The notes beneath the pieces are model-generated. The model did not search any database and had not been told where the DNA came from. It saw nothing but the letters and a program-made list of their open reading frames with translations. This document shows positions 46,993 to 60,454 of a stretch of DNA of 64,000 nucleotides, in pieces. The stretch comes from Fallopia convolvulus. Taxonomy: Eukaryota > Streptophyta > Magnoliopsida > Caryophyllales > Polygonaceae. The stretch's first letter is position 1. Each line of letters opens with the position of its first letter. The stretch is from contig OZ024719.1 in assembly GCA_964016875.1 (NCBI GenBank), forward strand, positions 68,767,224 through 68,831,223. The letters are read 5' to 3'. The translations under genes and the position numbers were made by a program.

Positions 46993-49670
46993 TATAACCC
47001 CTCTTAAAAGAAGTTTCGTCCCGAAGCTTTTGAATGAACGGAATTCTAATGGATTATTGAAAATGTTTTGAGGTTTTACAAATACCTCCCCCTAGGAAAC
47101 GGTTCGTCCCCGAACTGAGATCGCATGTAACGAAACTAACACATAAAATGAGTCAATCCAAGTCACATGATACAATAACATAAACATGACAAATCAAAAT
47201 CACAAGCAATCAAGTCATGTCACACAACCAACACAAACAAACAGTCCCACAACACCAAAAAGTCACAATTCTTGCTCACCACTACTTTCTAACACCAAAG
47301 CCTCTACTAAGGTAAGTAAAACTCCAAGCAGGTCTCTCTCTCTCATCCTAGCTTCGGTCTCCCAAGTGGCTTCCTCGATTCCACTTAATCTCGGCTTCAG
47401 CTCCTACATCTCCCTTGAGGACATTCAATATGAAAACTCACGAGATTGACCTACTCCCCGATTCAAAGTTTGATGTTATGATCTACCTCTTGCTGGACTT
47501 GTAGTCATGAAAGCTTCTAACAAAACATCCTCAAACTCCAATGACTTAGATATCCATAAATTGCTTATACTACTAGCCTTGTGACAACCTGCACCGATTG
47601 TCCGACATAGTCTACGTTTAGCAACATAACTTGCGTTATTGTGCTAACATCTCCTCGCATCTTGGATATTATCCTTAGCTCCCTATGGATTGGTATCCTT
47701 TTTTTCCCTCATCCTTGTGCTACTATCAATACCAAAAAGGGCCTTTATCTTTCATTGCCCAAATCATTCATAAAGTCACTTAACGCTCGATCTTACGACT
47801 CATTTGATCTTGCTACTAATCTGGATCTCCACTTGTAGAAACGTAGTGTGAATATCCTTTTCTCTAATTACTTGACTTGCTCAAATTCAATGGACCCAAC
47901 AAACTATATAAACTTCTGGTCGACTTAAACTGTATCCACGTCATGACTTCTCCCCTTTCCATTTCGACTCGAAAACCTCCTCGTCCTAAACCGTTTGGAG
48001 TAAGTTCCCAATTGTGTGCCCCACTATCGTAACCTCATTCCACCTAGATCTTCCTTTAAAACTCTTGGTTTATGTGGCCACGAGGGAATTTCAACTCTAC
48101 TCAAGTTTTCTTTACCTCGATTGTGGCATTGAAATCCCTACTCTCTCACGAATCCTAGTCTCAGTCTCTTAGGTGGCCTCCTCGACCCATCACCAAGACC
48201 ACTGAATCAATACAAGAGGAATCTTCTCGTTCTAAAGCTCCTTCATTTGTCTATCTAAGATCGCAATCGGTTGCTCTTTGAAGGTGTGATTCAGCTAAAC
48301 CTTCAAATCCTCAGGGTTGAGCCTGTTAATAGAGTCAGACACATACTATCTCAACTAAGGCACGTGAAACACGAGGGGAAGTTTGTTCAAGACTAGTGCA
48401 AAAGCCAACTTGTAGGCTAACTTGCCTACTCTCTCGATAAACTCAACCATCCCAACGTACCAGGGATTCAATTACCCTTCACTCCAAAGCTCTTCACTGA
48501 TCGAGCCATACGCGCCATTTGATTATATTACTATTCTAAACTTCTTTTCGAAAACTTGATATTATGAAATTTTCTTTCTTTGCACAAATACTTGCTAAGA
48601 TTTGGTGAACCCACAACAATAATAGAGTCTACAAATATGTTCAACTTGAACTAGATCCAACTCATCCCTTCACTCTTTATTAAACTAACTCATAAATCCA
48701 AGCATCCCAAAACACTCAATGAGGTGAGTTCCCCAACTACATGTTTTTCTTGTGGAACTTCCAAATCTTTCTCTTCTCAATCAGTAATGAACCATGGTAT
48801 TCCTTAGCTAGAAGTACCCGTGAAGTGATCTTGACGTGTTTTTGCAACTTGTTTGCTAGAGGTGATTTCCAAGAGTATTCCTGCCATGACTCTTTTTAAA
48901 TCCTTCATCTACTACCTTCACTATGCCTAATCTCACAACCTTCAATGTGAGAGTTACCCTTCATTTTTGTCAAACGCATATTCTTCTATTTGGTTCGCAT
49001 GGATTCACAATGCATGGACTCACGTCACTCATCGTGTCAATAGGTTGTCCTCGGCCTACCACTCACTTTTGGTATGATCAAACTCCATATAAGTGAGATC
49101 ATGATGAATAACTACATTCCTTATTGTCGTCATCCACTTCGTACTCCATGTTAATCTTCTTAAGTCGGGTGTTCAACTCTTCTTAAAGCTAGAAACATGC
49201 TTTCTTCAACCGACGTTCCCAGTTGGAGTTCGACCACTTCCAATCTAATAACTTAGATGCTAAGTTAGATTTGCTCCAGCTTGCTCCGTTCTCTTCTATG
49301 TCGACCACTTCTGCCTCCTCTTGTACTAGATTCAACTTCTCAATGGATAGTATTACAAGGCTCTTGGAGACCATATAATCCAACACTTCAATCCTACTCT
49401 TTTTTGATTTCTCACACTTCCCTAATAATTTTAACACTGCGAACGGGATTAATTTTTGTCAAACTAACACTTAAAATTAGAAGGTTAAAACTACTAATCT
49501 ACCGGAGGTCCTTCAGCTGATGGTGGCGGAGTCGCGACGTGTCACCTACCCCCTATATGCAACATGCCTACCCCAGTGAAAACATTTTGAAAACACCGAC
49601 CGGTTTGGTTTTAAGTTGGACCTCGGGTACTCTTTGTTGGTCAGTTCCTTGTGCCCTGTTGTCAACCTAG
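46993..49670 (-). pseudogene. Decayed Ty3 Pol remnant belonging to the nested element
   Basis: Minus-strand similarity is clear near 48485-48365: LNPWYVG...ERVGKLAYKLAFALVLNKL, the conserved end of Ty3 integrase (PRYVGPFEI..RVG..AYKL in intact copies). The rest has many stops. The 5' LTR is missing, and the sequence returns to the host LTR near 49675 (CACATATATCCATATAGCTC is found on both sides of the nested element). Confidence 0.65.
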
Positions 49671-50664
49671 CACATATATACATAAAGCACATATATCCAT
49701 ATAGCTCATATATCTGTATGGCACATATAGCACATAGGGTTGAATCTCCAGTCTATACTCACCTGTTCAAGATAGATACTATATCTCTTCCCTTTCTCTT
49801 TGACCACGATCTATGACTCGTGCTCCTATATATAACCCAATGCAAATTAGGCTATTTACTTTTACAAACTCTAACCCCAAATGCAATGAAATGCCAGAAT
49901 GCATTATAACTTTTTGTGCATCTTTCCAAATCCACTTGACATCGATAAACTATATATATAGAAGAACATTTTTCTAGTTCAAACCTTTTTGAAAAACTTG
50001 ATCAAAGGGCTCCCTAATATCATTACAAGGCAAACCCCTAAAATTACTCTAAAATCTTTTACCGAATATAAATCTGATATCGAAAACACCCTTTGAGAAC
50101 TATAAATCGACTTATTTTCAAATCAAAAACAACTGTAGATCTAGATCTGGAAAAATTAGAAAAATCCAGATAAACCATTAACTAATTAAAAACTTACCAA
50201 ATCATGCTTGTACTTCAAGATTAAAACCCGATTGAAGAGATCTTGTACCAGAACCAATTAAAACAACAAAATCAAATTCTTTTTACTTTCCTCTCATTTT
50301 TTCACTTGCCAACACTCTCTCTGTTTTTTTTTCCTTAAGTACGAAACTTAGTATGGAAGAGGATGATAATTTACACATATATATATCAATTGGAGTGGAA
50401 GTCGGCAAAAGCATAACAAAGTAGGCATAACTTTTCATAAATTACAATTTCCATCCTTAAATCTTCTTTACTACAAACTTTTCTCTTAAATAATTAATAA
50501 TTAACTTTTAGTTAAAAACTTTTTAAAATATAAAAATTTCATTAGAAAATAAATATTACTTTTAAAAATTCAATATATATCATGCCAATATGCTATGCAT
50601 ATGCTCTTAATCTTATATGAATGCCGAATGACGTATGCACTTTGGTCGGGGATGTTACATTTTC

Positions 50665-51360
50665 GCGTCTCATTCGTAAAAGTAGAGGAATTCCATCAGA
50701 TTTTGTTTCATAAAACTTACAGGTATGTAATTGATATTTTTTTTTATAGTCAAGCTTTATTAAGGCAAATATTGTTGCTATCATATATGTTATTTTAAAT
50801 AATTTTAGAAGATTGTTTTATATATGTTAAAAAATAATTTGTCACCGTATTGTTCACGTTTTATATTATACGCGTCTATATGATTGTTAATAAGTTAGAA
50901 AAAGTTTGTTAGAGAATATACTATAAGTGTTGGGGCGCATTGTATTTGAAATTTAGCAACCATATGGACGATCATATAGTCACTAAATAGCGACCATATA
51001 GTCACTAAATACTATGGCGTACGACCATGGTCATTACCTAAGAGTGGGTGCGCAATCGTGCACAATATTGCGTGATCCCTGACTTGTTGGTAATTAGCAA
51101 CCACATGGTCGCTAATCACCAAATATATGATGAGAAGAATAGTAGAAAGCGGGGATTTTAATTTTAGGAAATTAGCGACCACATGCTCGCTAAATCCATG
51201 TATTAAGTTTAGCGACCACATGGTCACTACGTAGCGATCACTTGATAACTAAACCCAATATCAAAAATAAATTAAAAAATTAATCAACGACCAAGCGGAC
51301 CCTAAATACATAAAAAAGAGTGAATTTAGCGACCATTTGATCGCTAAATTCTTTTTTATA
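50665..51360. repeat. CACTA-like palindromic repeats, right part
   Basis: Continues the left cluster after the LTR insertion. Seven or so copies of the AGCGACCA..TGGTCGCTAA palindrome, some degenerate, lie near 50952, 50984, 51093, 51173, 51211, 51231 and 51327. The matching terminal inverted repeat at the far end was not found. Confidence 0.65.
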
Positions 51361-52730
51361 TCTAAATTCTTTGTTTATATCGATGACAACAGTGGTCTTC
51401 CCCATCTCTCTCTCTCTCTCTCTCTCCCCCCCCCCCCATTACAGCCCCCCACCCTCTCTCTCCGCCTCTCTACGACCGACCCACCTCTCCCACTATTGGC
51501 ATGCCTCTCCCGCCGCCGCCTTTCCGTCGCCACCTCTTCATCTCCGTTTCCGACACCCTAGGCAAGCCTCCTCCTCTCTCTAAAATTTTGAAGTTTAAAA
51601 AAAATTGAGCAATTATTTAGGTTTGCGATTGATATCACGTTGTTGTTGAAATTGATTGTTGTTGTTGTATTGACTAATTTAATTATTATATTGTGTTCTT
51701 GATTTTTGTTGTTGTGTTGACTAATTTAATTATTGATGTTGTGTTCTTGATTGTTGTTGGTTGATATTGTTGTTAAAATTGTAAGGATTTTGGTTTGGAT
51801 TTTGATGTTGCATGTTGTTGTGGATTTTGACTTCGGTTATTATTGTATTTTTATTGTTGTTGTTGATCTTTGTGGATTAGGATGAACTAGGGTTAAATTT
51901 GAAGAAATTTGGTTAAATTTGATGAGTTTTGAGTTAAGCTATGCTAAATTAGGTTACATTTGAGTTAAATTGGATTAGGTTGGTTTAAGTTTAATAAAAT
52001 TTGGGTTAAATTTGATGAAATTTGGCTTATAATTATGTTGATGGAAATTTGGTTATATTATATTAGATTGTATTAGTAATTTTGATGAATGTATAAATAT
52101 GTACGCAGTATGCCTCACGTAGAGGGTCATATCCGCCTCAGCCGACGGACAAGGTAGAACCGTCATTCGCGACACACCGATTTCCCGAGTCGAGAGGACA
52201 CCAATGTTGACCCTTTGGAGGCACCAAACGATACTGCATCCAAGGTCCTTCCCGTCAGACAGGGCCTGCCTCATCGTCGATCTCGTGGGCTCGACTACAA
52301 CAGGATCCATGAGCTCCCCATTGTCGACGAGAGGTACGAAAACCATATGTTTTCCAAATTAAGTCAATTAGATTCCGTACTTATTAAATATACTATAACA
52401 TGCTTTTCGAGATTTTGCAGGTTGGAGTCATCAAGTCTTGAGAGATAGCTCAAGGGTGTTCCACGATCGATGATCTTGCTCGGTTTTTAGGAAGGAATTG
52501 CCTCGGCGCGATGGATGCTTGTTAAAGCTCGATAGAGGATCCAGTGAGGAAGGAGTGGCTTAAGGTTACTTTACGACCGGAGATCATGTTGGGTGCCTAA
52601 GGAGAACTCAACTCCGCACGAATGCTTGCTAAGTCTCGAGAGAAGTACTTCACGATCGTGCTAGGGATAGAGAGGTTTTCAAATCGCTGGTACATGCATC
52701 ATTGTCTAACTACCATGCACATTATGTTGT
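51361..52730 (+). other. Decayed gene-like segment next to the CACTA repeats
   Basis: It has a CT microsatellite and C-run (about 51405-51438), a Pro/Ser-rich frame at 51371-51583, a long TTG-rich intron-like stretch, then coding-like GC-rich sequence at 52110-52336 (EAPNDTASKVLPVRQGLPHR, GLDYNRIHELPIVDER) ending at a possible GT donor with a matching AG near 52421. No family is recognised. It could be the start of a CACTA accessory gene or a captured host gene fragment; stops interrupt it. Confidence 0.35.
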
Positions 52731-54785
52731 GATAAAAATCTACACTATATTATATATAATCGCAAGAATGCAAATCAGGCGTAGTGCGTTTCTTGGAAGT
52801 TCCCTCAAAGTTTAGAAATTAAACACTGAACTCATTTCCCACTTACCATTCTTTCATTCTTAGATATTTATGCAATTATGTATGCTTTGCTCTCATAAAA
52901 TCTACACAATTTGTTCATGTTTTATATTTTTTATTCATTTTTGTGATCACGCCAATTTACTAAAGTTCCCACTTAGCATTTTGACTTTTATTTAATAGGC
53001 GAAATTTAGTGCTCGAAATGCGCAAGTGTAAGTAAAACCATGATGATTTTGTCAGCGTCCACCCTCCAAGATGATGCTCAATGGATGATCACTCTCTATT
53101 GTTAGAAACCACTTCTGTTTTACAAAAAATTAACCTTTTCTCCTATTATATATTGAAAATTATATATATTTAAATGAAAATTTATCGGCATGCACATGGT
53201 GCATGACAAATAATCAATCATGTAAATTTTTTACATTGAACTTTCATCCCATTGCATGGATTATAAAGTATATTCTTAAGTAATGATATTGTTTCTTTTC
53301 CATCCATAGCTAGATAATTATAAATTAGTAGTAAGTACACAACAATCAAATTTATTATAAATTACACCCACCACTTAGAGTTAAAAGAACAATTAGTCCG
53401 ACCCACCAATTAATAGATCAATTTAATCGCAATTTTTAACCCTTAAAGTTACATTGGCCGCCCACATGATTCCAATGCTTGATATCTATCTCTATCGTCC
53501 ATTCGTCCATAAAAGTATTGTTTTAGGTAATTATGATTATGAAGTTGGAAGAGGTGATTATTTTGTGGGTTTGATGAGTATGGATTTCGATCAAATTATT
53601 ATTATAAGGACAGGTAAAGTTGAATTAAAGTTCAGTTTCACGTTTCGTGTGATCTCACGAGTCGCAACTAGTGTTATTCGTGTATTATATACGGATGATC
53701 ATAAAAATATAAAATTATTTTTTTAATATTAGTAAAATAATTTTAATTTTATAGTTTAATTCACCCTGAGATATATATTTAATACAACTCAACATATTTA
53801 AAATATGATGTTTTTTCAAAAAAAATCATAAAATTTAAAGTAAAAGTATAGCTCAAGTAAAATCCACAACAAATAGTGAGTTTCTAAAAAAAATACATTT
53901 AAAGGTTCAACAAGATATATTATATACTACCTCTGTTTCACAATTTATGGGCTTTTAACTTTCAAATGAATTTTCAAAATATAAGTCCATTTTTCATTAA
54001 TTAATACTAAAATTTACCAAAAATAACATTTAATTAATGTATTTCTAGTTCCAATGTACTTACAAACACTAAAAAATGTCACCCATTGGGCGAAATATAT
54101 GATTTAATCTCATATTAATTTTGTACACAAAAAAACAAAATCTTATTAATTTCACTTTAAACTTGTCTTAATCTATGTGCAAAGTTCAAAAAATTGAATA
54201 CTCCAATAAATAAACATAATTTTCAAAGTCCCAAGATATTGTAAGAAACTTGTTCTTAATAAATCAATAAGGAATTAAGCTATCTAACAACAAAGACAAA
54301 TAATGCACACTACATATTTTATCTTACCTATGCTAGATGGTCCTTCATCAAATTTAGTAAGAAATTTAATTTCTTAGTATTATTTAGTTCACACAAACCA
54401 AATAAAATTACAAAGACCATTAGCCTTTTATAAATTTTAATGGAGATGGAGAGGTGTGGCAGTTTCATGTAGAGTGGAAAAGTGGGGAATTGTACGTGGA
54501 GAATTTGGATACAATTTATTTGTAATTGAAATTTTTACAAGGAGAGGAAAGTGGGGCGGTAATGGGAGAATTTGAATGTAATCTATTAAAATAATTAATT
54601 GTTTTTTTTCGTGGCTTAATTTTTTCTACATCCTTAGTTTTTGCTTTATAGTTGTAAAAGGGTAGATATCATTTACTTTAATTTGTTTTTGAGTAGGAGA
54701 TTATCGGTTTAAATATGAATTTGTTGAAAAAAGTTAGGAATAAAATAGATTAGTATATAAGTTTATGACTTACTCTAGTATTATT
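52731..54785. other. AT-rich intergenic region
   Basis: No gene is supported. At about 53930 ACTACCTCTGTTTCACAATT resembles a Stowaway-type MITE end, but the partner end is not clear. A short frame at 53454-53726 has no family. Confidence 0.45.
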
Positions 54786-55346
54786 GTTGGAACAATATTA
54801 GAAACTGTCAAGTTTCAAATAGTGGATCAACATCTCTTTTATGTGTTTTGATGATAACAAACGCCATTCGGAACTAATATGTCTATTTAAGTATTTAAGA
54901 AAAGTATAGATCCACATCAACAACAAAGCAAATAAAGAGTGAAGTTGTAGAACTGCCCCTCTAACAAAATTGTATTGTGCATCATATAAAGATAGCTACA
55001 ATCATCTGTGAGCATATCTACTACACATGCGTATAGATGTTTTTAGGAATCGTGATCTTGCGCCCTAGGGAGAAAAGGGTAGAGTTATAATTGTGTCTTT
55101 TGTAAGGATAAGTACCAAAACTCGCTCACTATATACATAGAAATGACCCAGGATTGTGTGGATGAATGAAGAGTGAATAGTGAAAATCCCAGATTGAGAG
55201 CATAGTGAGCACTCCAAGGTCAAGGAAGAAGAAGTCGACGGTGAGTGTCGATCTCGACGACGAAGAAGACGATTCCGAAGTTAAAGAGAAATGTGACGGA
55301 GATCATAAGGAAAGGTTTGGTATTTTTGTTTGATTGATTGTGTTCG
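54786..55346 (+). mobile_element. Probable Copia (SIRE-like) LTR fragment, left part
   Basis: TGTTGGAAC at 54786 followed by GTGTTTTGATGATAACAAA near 54842 resembles the beginning of SIRE-type LTRs. The sequence appears to continue after the inserted chromovirus at 60853. The right end and target duplication were not found. Confidence 0.4.
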
Positions 55347-55739
55347 TGATAAACTACCGGATCGATAGCAAACCAAGCCTTGCAACGCAAGGAAGAATTC
55401 TAGAACAGGATAAACAAGCACGAGGTTCGAGGAGGATTAGGGTTAAGGAGAAAGAGGGAGTTTAGGGCAGAAGAGATAATTTTTGCATAAATTCTCAACT
55501 TAGCTTACAAAGGTTTAAATAAGCTATGCCCTACCGGTTCAATAAAAGCGACTCAGGAAAGAACCGGAAAGAAAACCTGAGAAGGGAGTAAAACTCATGT
55601 TTAAAAAAATACCTTAATAAAAATATGAAATAAAATAAAATAACAAAATAACTAATATTGATCCCTGAATCTGTTTGGAGCCCTACGCTGACGAACTGGT
55701 CTGGCCTGTGGTTCGACAGGTTGATCTATATGTGTATCA
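55347..55739 (-). repeat. 3' LTR of the second chromovirus
   Basis: 393 bp. The end of the pol frame (to 55652) lies within it. Confidence 0.93.
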
Positions 55740-58700
55740 ATTACCCTCCCCGTGAGATCCAGCTTGTCCTCAAGCTGTATGTCCGGATAGTCCACCAATA
55801 AGCGATCCCGCGGCTCCCATGTAGTGTCGGCCTCCGTACCATCTCCCCAAACCACAAGCCACTCAAGTGTAGGCGTGCCATTGATCAAGACATGGCGTTC
55901 GGCGATGGCACATAAGGGTCGAACAATTGGCCGGTCATGAAGGAATTCTGTAGGAAATGCAGGCTGAATGTGTTGGGTCCCCAAATTCACAAATGGCCGT
56001 AAAAGTGATACATGAAACACGTTATGAATTTTAGCGTTCTCCGGCAATGCTAGGCGATAAGCCACCTTTCCAATGCGTTCAAGGACGGAAAAGGGTCCAT
56101 AGAACCGCCGGCTAAGCTTATGCGAAAGGGGTCGGGCGACGGAGTGCTGCCGGTACGGTTGCAATTTCAACAAAACCTGATCTCCCACTTGAAACTCAAC
56201 TTCTCGGCGATGGGTATTAGCGTAAGCCACCATTCGTTGTTGCATCTTACGTAGGTTGGCTTTTATTAAATCCAATACATCGGCGCGCTCACGGATGGTG
56301 TCCGCAGCCACAGACGAGCTCGGTGTGGGTACTATGCAACGGATGATCGGGGGCGGGGCGCGGCCGTATAGGGCTTGAAATGGCGACATTCTAAGGCCCT
56401 CATGAAAAGTACAATTTAAGGCTAATTCCGCCCAAGGAAGAAATTCGGACCACTTCTTCGGGCGACCGTGAGTAAAAGCTCGCAAGTATTGCTCCAATCC
56501 CCGGTTCCGGATCTCTGTCTGGCCGTCCGTCTGAGGATGATAGGTTGTACTGCGATGTAATGTTGTTCCGCTTAGGCGATGAAGCTCCTTCCAAAAGGCA
56601 CTGGTGAATATAGCATCACGGTCAGATAGAATTTGCGCAGGCGTGCCGTGGTGTTTTACTACATTGTCAACGAACAATGCGGCCACCTTAGGGGCATCGT
56701 AAGAGGTCCCCAGAGTACCAAAATGAGCATATTTAGACAAGCAATCCACCACCACCAGAATAGTGGTAAATCCCCGAGAAGGTGGTAACCCTGTAATGAA
56801 GTCCATAGAGACCTCGTCCCACACCTGTTCCGGAATAGGTAATGGCTGAAGCAGTCCGGCAGGTTTCTTGGTACTGTATTTGGTAGACTGACATATCAGA
56901 CAAGAATCCACAAAATTCTTCACATCGTTGCGCATGCCTTGCCAATAGAATACTTCAGCGACCTTGCGAAAAGTACGGTCAACGCCGGGATGGCCGACGC
57001 TAGGCGAGGAATGGAACTCGGTCAACACATCAATTTTAATAGCAAACTCGCGTCCCAATACTAAGCGGTGACCATAATACAAAACGCCATCATGCACCTG
57101 AAATGGTGCCGGAAGTGTCCCATCTGTCGCGGCTCGGTGCAAGTCGAGCAAATCCACGAGGGTGGTGTTTTCGGCACAGACTCGATGCAAGATATTCGGG
57201 ATCGGTCCTGAGAAGGCTAAGAATTGTTGTAACTCGCTATCCTCATCAATCATGCGGCGGGACAAGGTATCCGCAACCCGATTGCTAGCGCCGGTTTTGT
57301 ACTCAATGCGGAATTTGTAGCCCATGAGTTTCCGGATAAAGAACTGCTGATCTGGGGTCTGTATCACTTGGTGTAGGAGCTCTTTCAAGCTCCGTTGATC
57401 CGACCGGATAAGAAATTCGCGGTCGAGTAGATACTGGCGCCACTTTTGGACGGCGGAGACAATTGCAAATAATTCTCAGTGATACGCAGAAGATCCGCGG
57501 CGACGCACGCCCAATGTTTTACTAAAAAAGGCTTTGGGATGCTCGTCTTGGAGTAAAACCGCGCCAATACCCTTGTCTGACGCATCAGTTTCGAGCACAA
57601 ACTCCTTGGAAAAATCGGGCAATTGTAATACAAGAGGAGTTAGCATAGTGTTCTTAAGAAGCTGAAATGCATTGTCAGCAATAGGGGACCAGAGAAACTT
57701 ATCTTTCTGAAGCAATGTTGTCAATGGAGCTGCTAACGAAGCATAGTTTCGGATGAACTTGCGATAGTAATCTGTGAGGCCTAGAAACCCCCGGAGCTGA
57801 CGCACCGTGCGTGGCGTGGGCCAATCGGCCATAGCGGCGAGTTTGCTCGGGTCGGCCAAGAGGGTGCCGGCCGAAACAATATGTCCCAAATATTCGACCT
57901 TAGTCGTCCCAAATGCACACTTAGAGCTCTTGACATAAAAGTGATTTGCTTGCAGTATCTTTAGAGCCGTGTCTAGGTGACGCAAATGCAGGTCTAGAGT
58001 AGGACTGTAAATCAGAATATCATCAAAGAAAATGATGATGAACTCACGTAAGAACTGAGCAAAAATATGATTCATAGCGGCTTGAAATGTAGACGGGGCA
58101 TTCGTCAAGCCGAAAGGCATGACTAGGAATTCAAAATGCCCGTCGTGAGTATGAAAGGCTGTTTTATGAATGTCAGAATCATGCATCCGAATCTGATGAT
58201 ACCCGGAACGCAAATCCAATTTAGTAAAATAAATAGCCCCGCCCAGCTCATCAAATAATTCATCAACTGTAGGAATCGGAAACTTATCTGTAACTGTTGT
58301 TGAGTTGAGAGCTCGATGGTCGACACAGAAATGAAACGAGCCATCTTTCTTCTTCACTAAGAGAGCAGGGGAAGAAAAAGGGCTTGTACTATGCTGAATA
58401 ATCCCCTGACTGAGCATCTCTTGTACTTGTTTCTCAATTTCAGTTTTCTGGAAATACGGATATCTATAAGGACGAACATTGACTGGCTTGGAGTCGCTGT
58501 GAAGGTGGATCCGATGGTCCCACATTCGCCTAGGTGGCAGGCCCGACAGCAATGAAAACACGGCTTCATGAGCACGTAAAATAGTAAGTATGTCTTCAGG
58601 TGTGTCTGGCGGAAATTCTAACGCCGGGGTCGGTGTGACCGGCGAAGCGTTAGAAGGAATCGGAACAAGTTCGAAGCATTCGGCCACCTCAGCTGCCGAA

Positions 58701-60423
58701 AATAGAGTCTGTAAAGTATTCAGCGAAATCAACTTAGGTCCCTGTCGGTCACCACACAGAGAAACAGAATGGCCTTGAAATGTGAATTCCATCATCAGGT
58801 TGGCGTAATCATGTGTGACCTTCCCTAGAGTCTGCAACCATTGAACTCCGAGGACTACCTGCGGACCATGAATCTGCAAGACAGAGATCAACAGCAAACT
58901 CGTGTCCTTGCAAAATTAAAGTAGTATTCAAGCATTTATGATCGCATACGAGAGACGCATCGTTACCAACACAAACTCGAAACGGTGGAATACGCGTCAA
59001 AGGCAGACGCAGTTCTTCTGTAATAGTGGGGTGCACGAAATTGTGTGTGCTGCCACCATCAATCACAACCTGCAGACAACGCTGATTGATCGACCCTGTG
59101 AGCTTGAGTGATTTCGGATTGGCAATGCCCTCCATAGAATTGATGCTCGATACGTCAGCCGTCACGGCTAATGGTTCATTGATCTGTTCGGCCGACTCCT
59201 CCTCATCTTCGTCGTCTGATCCTAACAAGGTGAACATCCTGTGCTTACAGCGATGTCCGGCCGTGAAGGGTTCATCACAGTTCCAACATAACCCTTTCTT
59301 AGATCGTTCCGCTCGCTCGGCTTGTGTCAATCGTCGTATTGGAGGACGAGTAGAGTTATTAGAGCCTGCGGCCGGTGGTTGCGAAGGGCCGGATGTGGTC
59401 GGCTGAGACGTGGACCCGGGGCTTGCCGAGGTATTGCGAAACGGCGACGGTCCCCAGCGTTTCGATTGTTGTGCCGAAACGGTGTCTTCAAAGGAAGCCG
59501 ACAATTCCCGAGCTAAGGCGAAAGCTTGTGCCAGAGATGTTGGTGCACGAATATTGAGCTCACGCTTGATAGGTTGCTTGAGTTCGGACTTGAAAAAAGA
59601 GATAAGTAGCGGTTCGGAAATACCTTGCACCCTGTTCAATAACGATTCAAATTCCGTTTGGTAAGCCAGGACTGTCGTCTTCTGTTGTAACTTCGACAAC
59701 AATCCTGCATAGTCCTCATAGTATTGAGTATCAAATCGTTGACGAACGTCGTTGAGGAACGCTTGCCAAGTACCCCCAAGATGATTTTGACGGTGATAAC
59801 GAAACCAATCCGAGGCCGGGTAATCAATAAGGAGGCCGACTAGACGGAGATGATCAAAATCTGTCGTGTTAAAGTAATCGTAGTATTCCTGCACCCTGAA
59901 GGTCCAGCCTTGCGGATCGGACCCGTTGAACCGAGGTGGATCGATCCTTAAGCGAGGCAAATTGTCATGGCCCGGAGGAGCTCGGATCTCGATGTTGCGT
60001 TGGCCAAGTGCTGGTGCGACGGGGGCGAGGGCATGCTGCGGTCGAATTTGTAGCCCCAATTGACCGCCGTCCGGTACGTTATTCGGCCCTAAGGGAACGG
60101 CCCGGTGTTGTGCGCCCCCCCGGAACCGGAATTGGGTTGAGCGGTGGATGGTTTCCGATTTCGATCAGTGGTGGAAGACCCGCGAGAACCTGTGGCGCTG
60201 GATGATGAATGGGTACGGCGTTAGCTCCAGTTGCGGGGCTCGACCGCTCGGTCAGGATCGCAGCCATGGCCTCTTGGCGCAGCCGCTGCTTTTCTTGTTG
60301 TCGCCCTAGGGTTTCTTGTTGACGGATGCTAGATTCCAACCCTTCGCGCAGGAGATCAATGGAGGTGCTGATTTTCGCCAGGGCAGCGACGACTGGATCG
60401 GGCTGGGCCTCTTCCGAACTCAT
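55652..60423 (-). pseudogene. Chromovirus Gag-Pol polyprotein, broken by two frameshifts and one stop
   Basis: Starts at ATG 60423 (MSSEEAQPDPVVAALAKIST). In order: Gag; zinc knuckle CWNCDEPFTAGHRCKH (all metal ligands present); protease with IDGGSTHNF; reverse transcriptase with FFDDILIYS; RNase H with ETDASDKGIG; integrase with CLICQSTKYS, MDFITGLPPS, LSDRDAIF and QTDGQTEIRNRG; and a chromodomain-like tail with LVVWGDGTEADTTWEPRDRL. Lesions: a frameshift in the seven-base C run (plus strand) at about 60115-60121; a frameshift near 58885 in the protease; and an in-frame TGA at 57478-57476 in RNase H. The stop codon falls inside the 3' LTR. It is inactive as a single protein. Confidence 0.93.
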
Positions 60424-60454
60424 TGTTCGCGAGTTCACGAGTGAAAGCACCAGT

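Larger units (their letters stand above)
43699..50659. mobile_element. Long solo LTR interrupted by a nested Ty3 element
   Basis: Starts TGTGACACCCC at 43699 and ends GGGGATGTTACA at 50659, flanked by the perfect 5-bp duplication TTTTC (43694-43698 and 50660-50664). The parts outside the nested element total about 1.8 kb and have no coding capacity, as expected for a solo LTR (orientation uncertain; similar ends occur in long-LTR Tekay elements). It sits inside the CACTA-like region. Confidence 0.8.

Noticed and set aside
53930..54250. Complete Stowaway MITE
   Set aside because: Only one terminus-like sequence was found; no inverted partner or TA duplication could be shown.
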